Below, one piece after another: positions 30,071 to 41,299 of a DNA stretch of 64,000 bases (position 1 is the stretch's first letter; each line of letters starts with the position of its first letter). The notes under the pieces were generated by a model. That model did no database searches. It had not been told where the DNA came from and saw only the letters and a list, made by a program, of their open reading frames with translations. Both the position numbers and the translations under genes were made by a program. Source of the DNA: Eutreptiella sp. 'Long Island Sound 2002' (lineage: Eukaryota > Euglenozoa > Euglenophyceae > Eutreptiales > Eutreptiaceae); assembly GCA_964036045.1 (NCBI GenBank), contig OZ038384.1, positions 27,199,771 to 27,263,770 on the forward strand, read 5' to 3'.

Positions 30071-30369
30071 TCCTTAAGAGCTGTCCTTGGGGGGAGGGAG
30101 TTAGGCTTCTTCAGGACACCCCTGTGGTAAAGTGCTGGTTCCTCAACTCAAGCATCTGTGCCCAGGCCATTCCCATGCACTTGAATGTGAGGCACCCAGC
30201 ACGCCCTCGGGAAGGTGGGTCCACTGGGTTGTGGTCCACAACACAGGGGTGAGCAGGACGTCCAGTAGCATTTCATGACACCCGTCTGTCTGGATACCCC
30301 ATCTGGCCTGCCCAAACCCTGTAGGACTCTGGTACAACTGGACTCAACAGAGTGCATTCTGGTAAATCA

Positions 30370-30873
30370 TCGGCGTAAAAAGAGAAAGCACTTATCACAA
30401 GTGTTCCATGACCCAGGGATCCAGAAGCCTGGTATCCTTTCCCATCAATAGCAATCGGGACACACATGCGCAAAAGTGCAGGCACACACTTTGTGAAGGA
30501 TTTGTGAAGGAAATCGGAAACCACAACAGAACACCCGGCGTGGATGTTAAAGAGTGCAACTCGCAGGCAGACAGGCACTGTGGAGGTAACCTGTTGCGAC
30601 ATACACGCGCGCGCACACACACACGCACACATGTGCGTGCGGGTGCGGACAAACAGAACAACAAAACGGTTGTTGTCAGGCCAAAAACAACAATAAAAAT
30701 ATTGCAAGCAGGCGCTGAATAAAAATAGACACCCATGCACACGCGCGCGCACACACACACACACGGTCTGTAGTACGGCTGCATACTTGTCAAAAGCGAC
30801 ATTACAAGAGTGTACTGCTCCTCAGAAAGTGCCTGTGTCTCTTCATCTGCGACACAGGTCATCATAGCCTGAA
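30370..30873 (-). CDS. Two candidate exons of an unidentified gene
   Basis: Block 30,873-30,766 starts after acceptor TTTTGTGCTTCAG and encodes AMMTCVADEETQALSEEQ and YTLVMSLLTSMQPYYR. It is followed by GTGTGTGTG (donor or microsatellite). Block about 30,590-30,370 encodes VALFNIHAGCSVVVSDFL and SLGHGTLVISAFSFYADDL. The last six residues recall a LINE RT YADD box and LFN precedes by a plausible distance, but the intervening sequence lacks other RT motifs. No confident family. Confidence 0.3.
30600..30765. repeat. CA/CG dinucleotide tracts
   Basis: Alternating purine-pyrimidine tracts ACACGCGCGCGCACACAC at about 30,602-30,632 and CACGCGCGCGCACACACA at about 30,739-30,764. Both are potential Z-DNA. 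Confidence 0.85.
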
Positions 30874-31449
30874 GCACAAAACACATACCGAAGCCCCACG
30901 ACTGCCCACTGTTCGTTTCCACACCATCGCCACAGTAACATTTGATACGACAAACGCGGAATTCCCTTTTTTCCCCAGACCGATTATCACAGCCATCGCC
31001 AGAGCACAGCACCCTTACTCCCAGACGCCTCCCTGGACCAACCACCGAGTGACCCCATGAAGAGGCTCGGCATATACCAAACATCACCATGTACAATCGG
31101 CGACTCAGTGCGACTCAGTGCAAGCGCTGCTTGTGTTGCATTGGGGTTTGCGTTGACCACTGGAGTTGGGTCCCTGCACAAATTGGCGCTGCTTTGAGCA
31201 TTCCTGTCCGGAACTGCTGCTGCTTCAGTCGAATTTGGGTCATGTGATCTCGGCCCTATGGCCCCATTTATGCGCAGTCAGCAGTCCTCAGACTATCGTT
31301 TTCTAAGGGTGCCTGTGGGTAATTCACGATTCGTTCATGGCCCCCAACAGCCTCCCCTCTCCCCCCCCCCCATCCTGGAATGATGACATTAATGCTATCA
31401 CCATCCCTGAGCCAAAGGCTGGCCCACACCCGCCAGTCGTCAATGACAG

Positions 31450-32080
31450 CCTCTGAGCAACTGATCCCAGTAGCCATGCCCAGGCCTGGTTCCTTCAACA
31501 AATTCACTCGAGCAGAGGGGAGAGCAGCAGACAAAGCCGAAGGGGTTCGGAACCTCAGCGGCCGTCATCCTTTGCACGTCCTCGACATACGTAAGGACGA
31601 GGTCCCCGAATGCCGCGACGATGTCGCTTTTCGCGGGCTTCATCAAAGCATTGTCGCTGCCGAAGATGCCCTCCAGCCCCACGGCGGCCAGTGTGAAAAC
31701 ATCTGCAGGAGCACACACAACAGGTCTCGCGCAACACTCATTCTTGTCAAACAGCACTTTTGTACCTCTACGACCACTGGCCACCCTGTGGTCAAACGCT
31801 GAAACATCACGGGTCGTTGCACAAAGGGGGGTGGGGGTTGGTGGGCGCTGCTGTCTGGACTGACCCAACCCCAAGGAAGTCGTGACCACGTCCGTTCCCT
31901 TCTCCACTTTGGAAGAGCACAATGCCACGCCGTGGCAGCCAAGGCGAACCCTCTTTTCCCTTGAGGCAAGGTCATACAAATTGACCTGGTTGTCTTCAAA
32001 CCCCCCTTCTTTGGGGATCAGGAAGCCCTGCTGGCCCTCAGCGAGTGCATTTTGGATCTCCTGTTGACCGTGGCATGGCC
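31450..32080 (-). CDS. Unidentified protein-coding segment, probably two exons
   Basis: Block 32,080-31,870 encodes GFLIPKEGGFEDNQVNLYDL, ASREKRVRLGCHGVALCSSK and VEKGTDVVTTSLGLG. Block about 31,790-31,550 encodes VASGRRGTKVLFDKNECCAR, ADVFTLAAVGLEGIFGS and KSDIVAAFGDLVLTYVEDVQ. The second block may start at an internal acceptor CTCCTGCAG (about 31,712). Amino-acid use is even and there are no stops over long spans, unlike shadow frames. I recognise no domain. A host gene is likelier than a transposon because no second copy is present here. Confidence 0.4.
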
Positions 32081-32089
32081 GTAGCCATA

Positions 32090-33330
32090 GGCTTCAGACA
32101 ACCAGTGTCGAAAAATTGCAGCCCCTGATTGGCGTCCAAATTAAATTGTCAAGCAGCCGCACTGCCTATTGTGAGGTGGATCGCCAAGATGGTGATCATT
32201 GGTGGGAGTGGGTCAGGCCTGTAACAGGGGCATTGCTGAGCAGTAGAAAGGGGTGGGGTAGTGGCAAAATGTGGTCCTGGGGAACCAACCCACATCAGAA
32301 AAGCTGTCCAGAGGGGGAATGTTTGCCCGGCACGCGCCCGGCGCATGCCCGGCACGCTATCTTTGTATTAAGTATCTTATCTCTAGCCCTGAATTTATCC
32401 TCACCTTGGGAAATCCCCCAAGTAGCCGCACTAGACTGCAAACCTTCCCTGCAAGGCACCTTGCATAACCCGAAATATGAGAATTCAACAACACAAAATG
32501 TCACTCCCACCACTTCCAACCACCACCCTTGCCATTGTCATAAACTGGGTGCAAAGGATGGGCCAAATTCTTATACAGGGCGAGAAGGTACTCCAAATTG
32601 TTTTCTGGGGTGGGGGCAAAAACAGGCACGGGTGGGGTATGGTCAAAAAAAGATACCCAGCGCATGCCCAGCGCGCGCCAAGAAACCAAATTCCTGAAGA
32701 GGCCGGAAATGCAAAGCCACATGGTAATGCACAAACTTCTTGTTCTGCTCTCTGACCTACCCCTCCCCACCCGCCCCTGGGTAGGGGGTTGGCCCAACCT
32801 TCAACAATCCCCTGGGTTGGAACCACAGCTCCTGAGCTTGCCACGACAATTTTATCCCCGCTCTTGTCTGGCTTTTGTACGTTGCGCTGGCATACTACAC
32901 TGGCCCTGCAGAATGGCCTTTTACTGGCCCAAGGGGGTCATCAGGATGTTGTGTGAGGGCAGTCCAGAAATGGAGTAGAGGGAGATGGACTTCCACTTGG
33001 CCTATATTCAGCATTGGCTGGGCAGAGCTCAGGGATGAGTGGTCACACCGGCGTGCATCTGGCCCAATCGTTGGATGGTGTTAGCGGCGGCAGCGTGCGC
33101 TTCGGGGCCCAACCAGGCGCCCCGGAGGCGCAAAGCACGCATCACCATAATCACCTGCAGACCAAGGGCAAAAGTCTATTGTGTGTGAGGGGTGTGGGGA
33201 GGGACGGTGGGGGGCGGTCCGTAATGGTGTGACATGACCGAAGCATGTATTACAGACACAGTGACATGATAGCGTGGCAATAATGAGCAGCAGCGTAGCA
33301 GGAACCAGTGCCCTGCAGGGCCATGCACAC
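32090..33330. other. No recognisable gene
   Basis: Frames open here are short and mutually overlapping. Two GCGCGCC / CATGCCCGGC-rich patches occur (about 32,320-32,355 and 32,660-32,690). Confidence 0.4.
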
Positions 33331-33339
33331 CATGTGGAA

Positions 33340-33520
33340 TAGACTTGCCCAGAAATTGCTTCCGGAAATGCTTCGCGGAAAAGAAGTTGAAAATCCGAGC
33401 ACATAAGTCCAGAAGGTTGTCTGCAACCACCCACATCAACATAGTGACGTAGAAAGTCAAAAATATACACCCCTTCCAAAAATTTGCTCTTTGTGCACCT
33501 TGCACACTGGTGTGCTCATA
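33340..33520 (-). CDS. Candidate exon with one membrane-spanning segment
   Basis: The minus frame encodes GAQRANFWKGCIFLTFYVTM, LMWVVADNLLDLCARIFNFF and SAKHFRKQFLG. The middle is a plausible transmembrane or amphipathic helix followed by a basic stretch. The donor could be GGGCAA/GTCTAT at about 33,345. It lies downstream of the exon at 34,217-34,649 on the same strand and might belong to the same gene. Confidence 0.3.
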
Positions 33521-34216
33521 GAATGATGGCAGAGTGACATGTGGAGTGATCGTACAGAGTGACATATAGGGGGGGTTTCTGCACAGCGCACACCCAATAG
33601 TAAGTTTTTCCATGACCACCCTGAAAGCTACCCACCAGATGGAGATCAAGGGCTGGGTGAGCAGTGAGGTGGTGAATCAGAACTTGGGATGGAGAAAGAG
33701 ATAGAGTCAACTTGGAGTGCTGATTCACCACCTTCACTGCATCTTGATAATATTCAAGTGAATGAATCCTTCCATTCTCAACAACTCTGACAGGAGCTCA
33801 CACACCGTTGGAGCGGGTAAAAGAGGCTGTGAAAATGTATCACCGTATTTGGCCAAACAACAGCAATTGCTGAGAAACCGCTGCAGTATCGAGGAAACTG
33901 GTCCAAAATAGCCCACTTTTCGCAGAGCGCACGATGCGCCCCCATAAAGGGGTGGTACTGAGTGATGCATGAGCAATTGCACAGAGTGACGTGTAAAGTG
34001 GAAAGACGGTTGTATAGAGTGCAAGCACAGAACTATGTCCATGTTGAGTGACAATAAAGAATGACATACAGAGTGACAGTGCAGAGTGCCAAATCAAGTG
34101 AAAATATGGAGTGACATATCCAGAGACAGTCCAGCATGACATACAGAGTAGTCATACCAAGGGGCACATATCCCCCGGCGCCTCTACCAAATGGAAAAAC
34201 TGTCCCTGACACACAC

Positions 34217-34649
34217 CTGCCCGGGCAGAAGGTGTTGCAGCGAGGGGTAAAGCATCTCCTCACGCATCGCCATCATGAACTCCTGCTGAGACAACAGCGG
34301 GCCAGGGGCCACACCTGCAAACGGGGCCCATGGCCCTGCCGCTGTCGATCCAGCCCTAGGGCCACTGTGTGTCTTCACTGGGCCTCCCGGCATCACGGCC
34401 CGTCTATTTGAGGTTGCGGAGCTTTGCTGGGTGCCGGAAGCCCACAGGGTCCCGTAAGTGTCCAGTACCAGGGGTTTGGCAGGCCTTGGGCTGTTCACGG
34501 GAAAGGTCTGGCCTCTAGGGGCAGCGTCTGCGTCAGATTTGGCACCTGGCGGCTCCCCAGTGGAATCAGCGTTAGGGTCAAAGAGTGCTCTGGGGCTGCG
34601 TGGGAGACGTGACTGGTGGAAGCTCGTTGGTAGCACTTGGGAGATGAGG
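34217..34649 (-). CDS. 433-base exon, Pro/Ser/Gly-rich, unidentified
   Basis: It is bounded by acceptor GTTTCGTGCAG and donor CCGGGCAG/GTGTGTG, both good matches. The single open frame encodes SRLPRSPRALFDPNADSTGE, KPLVLDTYGTLWASGTQ and PLLSQQEFMMAMREEMLYPS. The composition suggests a largely disordered region ending in a helix. No family is recognised. The 47-bp minisatellite begins about 270 bases upstream. Confidence 0.45.
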
Positions 34650-34919
34650 CTGCACGAAACAGTCTTGAGCTTTAGAAGAAGTGGTGTGGTGTGGTGTGGT
34701 GGCGCCGTTACCAGAAGGCAATGGCCAGGATGTCTTGCTTATGGGCATAGCAAAACGGGCAGTGGCGTGTGCATGTGCGCGCTCTGTGTGGCATCTGCGC
34801 GGCAGCTGGGTTCGTCCCTTCGTCCGGCGGTCTCTGTTCAAGGCCGCTCTGGGACTCCCTGCCGCTCCGCTTGCTGGTGCCGTTGCAGCTCCCGCAAGGC
34901 CCACACCATGGTGCCTCCG

Positions 34920-36330
34920 GGTCGTGCTGAGGCCTTGCACACTGCCTCACTACCTTGTGGCAGTGGGCAGTGGAACTCTTGCATCTCACTGCAGCACTAC
35001 AGCACTGCCCTTGGGCAATGGGCAATGGATCTCCTGCTTCTCAGTGCCACACTGCCTGGGGCAGTGGGTAGTGGAACTCCTGCAAGTACAACGCCGCACT
35101 GCCTTGGGGCAGCAGGCAGTGGATCTCCTGCTGCCTAGTGGATATCCTGATGCCTGCTGCTTCACTATCTCGGGGCTGCGGGCAGTGGACCTGCAGGCAG
35201 TGGACCTCCTGCTGCACACCACCTCACTGCCTGGGGCAATGGGCAGTGGAACTCCTGCATTTCACTGCCGCAATGCTCTATGGCACTGGGCAGTGGATCT
35301 GCTGCTGCCCGCTGCCTCACTGCCTCAGGGCAGCGGGCAGCGGGTCTCCTGCGGCACCCTGCCTCACTGCCTTGGGGAAGTGGGCATGCTTTGGGGAAGT
35401 GGCAGTGGTACTTCCGCAATACACTTCCGCACTGCCTCGGGGCAGCGAGTAGTGGGCAGCGGAACTCCTTCTGTGCATTGCCTTACTGCCTGCGGGTGGG
35501 CAGCGGGCAGCAGAACTCCTTCCGCGCACCGCCTCACTGCCTATGGGCACCGGGATAGTGGGCCATGGGTCTCCAGCAGTATACCGCCGCACTGCCCGGT
35601 GACACTGGGCAGTGGAAATCCTGTTGCACACTGCCTCACTGCATAAGGGCAGTGGGCAGTGGAACTCTTGCAATACGCTACCGCATTGCCTAGGTGGCAG
35701 TGGGCAGTGGAGCTCTTGCAACACACCGCGGCATTGCCTGGGGGCATTGGGCAATGGAACTCATGCGGAACACTACCACACTGCCTGGGGGCAGTGGGTA
35801 GTGGAACTCGTGCCACACACCGCCTCACTGCCTGCGGGCAGTGGGCCGTGGAACTCATGCGGCACACTGCCTTATGGCTTGGGGGCAATGGGCAATGGAA
35901 CTCTTGCAATACACCGCCTCACTGCCTACAGGCAGTGGGCCGTGGAACTCAAGCGGAACACTACCACACCATATGGGGGCAGTGGGCAGTGGAGCTCCTA
36001 CAGTGCACCGCCACACTGCCTAGGGCCAGTGGGCGGTGGAACTTCTGCAACACACTACCGCACCGGCTAGGGGCCGCAGGCAGCGGAAATCCTGCTCCAA
36101 ACTGCCTCAGTGACCGGGGGCAGTGAGTAGCGGACCTCGTGCTACACACTGCCACACTGCTTAGGGGCTAGGCAGTGGAACTCGTGCAATACACTGCCGC
36201 ATTGCTTGGGGGCAGTGGACAGTGGAACTTCTGCAATACACCGCCGCACTGCCTAGGGGCAGTGGGCATTGGAACTCCTGCGGCACATTCCCACATTGCC
36301 TGAGGGCAGTGGGGAGTGGAGCTCCTGCAT
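34920..36330. repeat. 47-bp minisatellite, about 30 units
   Basis: The unit is close to GGGCAGTGGGCAGTGGAACT, CCTGCAATACACCGCC, GCACTGCCTAG. GCAGTGG recurs at 36,212, 36,259 and 36,306, that is every 47 bases. Open frames through it (WAVELLQ..., QWNSCGTLPHCLG...) are by-products. Pieces of the same unit, inverted, are at 37,440-37,612 and 42,661-42,785. Confidence 0.9.
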
Positions 36331-36339
36331 TGCACCTTC

Positions 36340-38003
36340 CATCTGTGATGAATTGCGAGCGCCGCCCCCCCCTCCTTGTGTGTGTGGGGAAGCATTCAAA
36401 TTGGTAAAATCCTGTGTTAAAAGTGAGGCCACTATTGATACATCCTCCTGCGTGTATAAATGTGGCTTTTGTATGCCAAAGAAGTCCAGGGACTCGCCTT
36501 GAGCATATTGGCCGAGTGTTGTGCCTTTTTGTATTTTGGTACACAAACCGTTCAGGTTGATGGTCATACACTGTCTGTTCAGGGGGCGAGTTGAGTTCAA
36601 GGCGGTTAGGTTGAGGCATCATTGTGGAAGCAATGAGTGTACAGTGGCACGGGCATACGTGCTCCTGCCTTTGCCTTTACCAGAAGTCGGTGGCTTGTTG
36701 AAGCCTGCTTTAATTTCTTGTTGATATTCCCCAAGGGATATGATGGTCATTATAATATCTTGTTCCTCATCGTGGAGTATATACCCTGTGCGTCCCATGA
36801 GTCTTGTACCTGTGATCCGCCACACGGCACCATGGGGCTTACCTGGGTTCCAGCCCATTCGCGACAAACGGGTGTTGGAGAACCCTGTAGATTGTATGGA
36901 GGCACCGATTGCCTCTTGATTCATTTCTCCCGGTGCATCATACAAGACCATCACCTCTTCTTTGTCAAACTTCTTTGTCCGTATCCGAAGGTGGATCTTT
37001 GATGCATTGCTTTGTGCGCTCATCTTTGAACAATAGTCCTTTAGAGCGGAGCCCAACTGAAGCGGACTTGCAAAATTCAATCGCATCATTCTCAGTGTGG
37101 AACGCCAATCGCATTTTATTGCTTCCTCTAACTGAAAGGTTCCACAGTGAAGGGTCTCGAGACATTAACACAAAACTTTGTACAGTGTATGCCATAGGGT
37201 GCGTGCATGCTTATCTTTCATATCCTTTTTGTAGAATACACGACACACGAGGGCTGAGTCCTTCAACCCCTTTCCGTGATACTCATCAAGGGTCATGACA
37301 GACAAAAGGTCTGCTCCCCCGTATTCTTCGGTGAATTTGTGGAGTCTATTGCCAATCAATGCTGCGTGGAATATTTTTGGAATGACTGGGGGCTGTCGAC
37401 CAATCATCTTCCTCCGGGTCCTACCCTGGTGGAAGTAGCATAGGAATCCCATTGCCCACTGCAGTGCGGTTGTGCAATGCCGGAGTTCCACAGCCCATTG
37501 TCCCTGGGCGGTGCGGCACTGTGCCGCAGGAGTTCCACTGCCTACTGCCCCTAGGCACCGCGGCAGTGTATAGCAGGAGTTCCACTGCCCAATGCCCCAA
37601 GGCAATGCTACGGATTTGCGGTGGACGATCGCATTTTGGTGGCAAAATTCAAAACCCAGAGGGCCAATCCCTTAGCTTTGTCAGTGCACACTTTGATCAT
37701 GACCCGGAAGCCCGGAAACGCAATGGCTGCAACTCCAGGCAAATCTTAAACCCTACCCTTGTGAAGACGTCTGCATGTTGGCGGACCACAATTGTCTCAT
37801 CCTGCCTGCACGCGATGCACAGTGCCCCCCGTCCAAGGAGACACCCGCGGTTCATGAGGCACGAGAAGTTGAGGACATAAGCCCACGTACGCTTGCATAA
37901 TGCACAAAGTGCATTATGATCCAGTAACGCAGCGGGTACCTCTAGGATACACTTTTGGGGATAATGTCCACAAAGCCCACAAACAACACAACTATGCAGG
38001 CTA
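36340..38003 (-). pseudogene. LINE remnant: ORF1 and start of ORF2 endonuclease
   Basis: Order on the minus strand: Cys-rich block 38,000-37,690 (SCVVCGLCGHYPQKC, ALCKRTWAYVLNF, GALCIACRQDETI); an inverted 47-bp minisatellite piece (37,612-37,440); RRM-like ORF1 blocks (DPSLWNLSVRGSNKMRLAFH, TENDAIEFCKSASVGLRSKG, GFSNTRLSRMGWNPGKPHG); then ORF2 start MTINLNGLCTKIQK, SLDFFGIQKPHLY at 36,560-36,400, matching the NxNGL...K and DIxxLQETH start of LINE endonucleases. It is AT-richer than its surroundings. The right edge is cut by the short transposon copy at 38,004 and the left edge by the minisatellite at 36,330. The Glu of LQE reads Lys (IQKPH), so the nuclease would be dead. Confidence 0.55.
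37440..37612. repeat. Inverted piece of the 47-bp minisatellite inside LINE ORF1
   Basis: GAGTTCCACTGCCTACTGCC and CAGGAGTTCCACTGCCCAATG are the reverse complement of the unit at 34,920-36,330. About 3.5 units separate two LINE ORF1 blocks. Confidence 0.85.
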
Positions 38004-38458
38004 TGTACCCCTTGCAAATGGCCGGTAAAGGAACTTTTGAATGGGGAGCAAAAATCGCGCGAATATGGGTGCACTAATGAACGATTCTGATCGGGAACAA
38101 CTATTTTCACAGAGTTGGGATGGTAGGAATATTTCTAAAAATTCCAAAAAAAAACAAAATCCGGGTGCCCATGAAAAGAAACGGCCCCCTTTTCACACGC
38201 CACGGTGCAACGGTGCCCCACAAAATGCCCTACTCCCAGCGCGAGCTTTCCTTGTGTCTGCGGCGGCAATGCGAACGTCAATATAAAGGGAATTTGCGTG
38301 AATATCGCGCGAAAAACACGTGATTTTCGCATTCATTTTCACGCACCCGTGCACCTCCACCAACGCGCACCGTGCACCAACTCAAGTACGTAGAGCCACC
38401 ACAACCCCTGGTCCCATGTCCGCATGTCCTAGGCCCGCCGCTTACAGAGTCTGAAACG

Positions 38459-40060
38459 CTATGCGAGGACTTGTGCATAGTTGAGGTCACTAAATGCCCT
38501 CTTGCTGGCACGCCGCGACAAATGCCGCATTGTCACGGGCCCTTGCCCACGCATGGAACGCTTGGTAACATCCCACCCCTCTCCACGGAGGTTGTCATCT
38601 ATGGTGTGGTTGTCAACCACAACCTGCACACCTAGGCGGCCACGCAGGAGGCTTAGGCCCCCGCTATTGCGCAGCATGCGCATTAGCCTACGGTGGTTGC
38701 CTTCCATGGCAAAGCAAGAAAATTTGGAGAGGATTCTCCACTTCCGAGCAAAGAAAAACGTATGGTCAATCCACAGATGTGACCACAGCAGCTTAGGCCA
38801 CTGCAACACTAAGTGGGCCTTGCCCATTCGTGTGCTAATTTCGCGAAGCCTTCCTACGTCCCCCCTAGACATGCATACACACACGTCTTGGCAAAGTTGT
38901 CCCACCACTCCCTACAAACATCACCCCATAGTCTACCGCCCACCGCTTGTTGTTCATTCCCCCCTCCTCAAGGCATATTGTAATGAGTGCCTCCTAGCAC
39001 CGGGTGCGCATGCATTGCACGGCCGCGGCACACTCCAACTTAACCTTTCCCTTCCCATTTGCCTTGTCATTGTTCAACCTCCCCTTTGTTACCGTCTTCG
39101 CTTGAATGCGGGCAACATCTAGAATGGGGTGAAAGAAATAGCGCAGAAGCACAGCCGCAGACTTGCCCGTTGCTGCCGCCACTTCATCGTGCATGCCCGA
39201 GATACCACATATAGTGACACGCAGCACCCCGTGCAATCCATAGTCTGGAATGAGGCCGTCGGCTGCAATGTGTCGATATGTCGCTCCAATTGGGAGCACC
39301 ACATCCCACCGGCCGTCGATGGTGTCTTCTGAGCCGAAGTTGGCAAGACATTGTGCCCTATTGCACCCGCATACCCAACTCACCATGGCTTGGGGAGCCT
39401 CGGCTTTCCAATTGTTGCAATTGGCCATTAAAATTTGTGCCTTGCCATCGGCACAGAGAAAAGCTTTGAACCGCTAGTATCTTGGAATACAACCTTACTT
39501 GTGTCCCACAATTGTTGGTTGAAGTCCACTTCCTGGGCGGCCGCGTACAATGTGGCCCACTCCTCGCTGCCCCCTAGTAGCCACCAGCTAGGAAGTTGAT
39601 CGGGGCTGCTTGTTCCCCCAGGCGTGCAATGGACGTGTGACGCCTCATGGTGTGATGTACCATCCACCACAATCGCCATCCAATGTAGTCTTGCATCGCC
39701 GGGCCGTTGGACGTGGACAGGTTCGACCGGTCCACAACTATAGAGGTGCTGCAACCGCTTTGGTGACGGGCAAACGGCACCATAGAGCTCCACACCCTCG
39801 TCCGTCGTGGCAACGAAGCCCTCCGCTGCAGGATGTGTGAGATGTTGCATTGTGGTCCACACGGCCTCCCAGGGTACACCTTCAACTAGATGAGGAGTCA
39901 GGTAATGCGCCTCGGTCCTAGATAGATGGAGTGACTGGATGCGCCACACCGCCGCCACGGTCTTCTCCCACAGGGATGGTGCTGTAGGGTTTGAACCCCC
40001 GCCCCCCCCGGCTACTGGCGTCAACACGATCTTGCCCGTGTCCCACAGGTGTTGCACCAT
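38459..40060 (-). pseudogene. Transposase-like protein, C-terminal half (short copy)
   Basis: Three blocks match the long copy: 40,060-39,428 (HLSRTEAHYLTPHLVEGVPW, GWELYGAVC-like GVELYGAVCPSPKRLQ, WWLLGGSEEWATLYAAAQEV), 39,428-38,994 (GRWDVVLPIGATYRHIAADG, LIPDYGLHGVLRVTICGISG) and 38,908-38,459 (LLWSHLWIDHTFFFARKWRI, FSCFAMEGNHRRLMRMLRN). The first two frames are longer than in the long copy (210 and 144 codons), so this copy preserves reading frames better here. The frames still do not join without an intron or frameshift, near 39,428 and 38,950. Confidence 0.55.
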
Positions 40061-40434
40061 GTAGGGTGCACCTAGCTCCCGGGAGACGACGTCCTCAAAC
40101 GACTAGAGTCGGCGTGCCTTGTGTTGTCTAGACTTGAGGTGGGAGAAGGGGCTCCTTCCCTTGGATCCACGGGGAATGAGAATAACACAGCACTGGAACA
40201 AAGCAAGTGGTGGAACATCGCAGGTCACTTCATATTGTGCAGGGTGCAGCATGTGGCAATTTGATGCGCACTCCAAGTACATTTCGCAACCATCCGGGAA
40301 TGTACAACAAAATTGCTCAAAGATGGCGCGAAAATCGCGCCAAGTTCGCAAACTGAAAGCAAGGTGCGCACAAAAGACGCAGTGCGCACGGAGTGCCAAA
40401 TCGCGCGAAAATGGCGCGATTTTCGCAACATTGT

Positions 40435-40818
40435 TCACAAAGGTAATTCGTGATATTGTACAAAATTGCCAATCTTCGCAACACTGTTCCAAACAGAACA
40501 CACAAAGGTTAGAAAGGCGCTACGGGGAATCTTGGCTCCCACTGCTGCCCGTGCCTGATCCTTGTCAATTTGGATGAGGGTGGGGCAGGGGTCCAAACCC
40601 TTTGCCCACTCCACCACCTCCCCCACCAGCAGGCCCCCCGTGTATGTGGCCTCGTCCAGCATGTGCGGGCGGCGGGGGAGGGCCACGACGTGGGCGTGGG
40701 TGTCGGCGGCTGGGTCCGGGAGGCTAGCATATTGAGAGACAGCCATTGCAATAGAAATGAGAGTTGAACAGGGGAACAAAAGCATGGAAAGGGGCGGAAC
40801 TTGAAAAAGCTTGGACAT
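40435..40818 (-). pseudogene. N-terminal block of transposon protein (short copy)
   Basis: DEATYTGGLLVGEVVEWAKG and LDPCPTLIQID match the long copy at 28,057-27,811. Shortly after this the sequence jumps to what is 22,985 in the long copy. The frame runs on through the junction as unrelated residues. Confidence 0.5.
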
Positions 40819-41299
40819 ATTCGCGCGATCTTTGTGCGATTTTTGCGCGAATGGAAATTACATGTGAATGTGAACGAGACATGCAAATATGCGCGCGAAT
40901 TTGTAAAGTTTTTGCAAATCTAAGCGATGTTAGCTACCACTCGGGCTACATTTTGCGTGGCTTTAATTTTCTTTAATTTTTGGCAGAGTAAGCGCGGCAA
41001 ACGGGCAAACGGGCACAGAACAACGGGCAAAACGGGCCAAAAGTCAGCAACGTGCGCATGTACATTCAAAAGTGCGGTTCGCAAAGGGTACATAGACAAC
41101 ATCCACATTACCTCCACGCTTCAAGAATCCCTGGCAGCAATCAAAATTGCCTTTTCGCCGGGGCGGACCACAAAGCGGACATCACAACCCCCCCCCCCCC
41201 CCCGTCTTTGCGCAGCCCCCCCCCCCCCCCCCGCAGATGGAAATGCCCCTACGCTTTTTGAGTTCAGCAGTCTCTGTGAACGCAATGAAACAAAAACTT

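Larger units (their letters stand above)
38004..41092 (-). mobile_element. TIR DNA transposon, short copy (3.09 kb), internal deletion
   Basis: The left end is TGTACCCCTTGCAAATGGCC. The right end in reverse complement is TGTACCCTTTGCGAACCGC. The left 2.5 kb aligns with 20,403-22,985 and the right 0.53 kb with 27,811-28,355 of the long copy, in the same order and orientation. The 4.8 kb between, with the SAP/PHD and dioxygenase-like genes, is absent. Flanking GGCTA at left and TAGAC at right leave a possible TA duplication (or CTA/TAG palindrome), but this is too short to be sure. It inserted at the edge of LINE ORF1 sequence. Confidence 0.8.

Noticed and set aside
30370-30590. YADD box as proof of a reverse transcriptase
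   Set aside because: Only YADDL and a distant LFN fit; flanking motifs are missing, so it was left as an unidentified exon.
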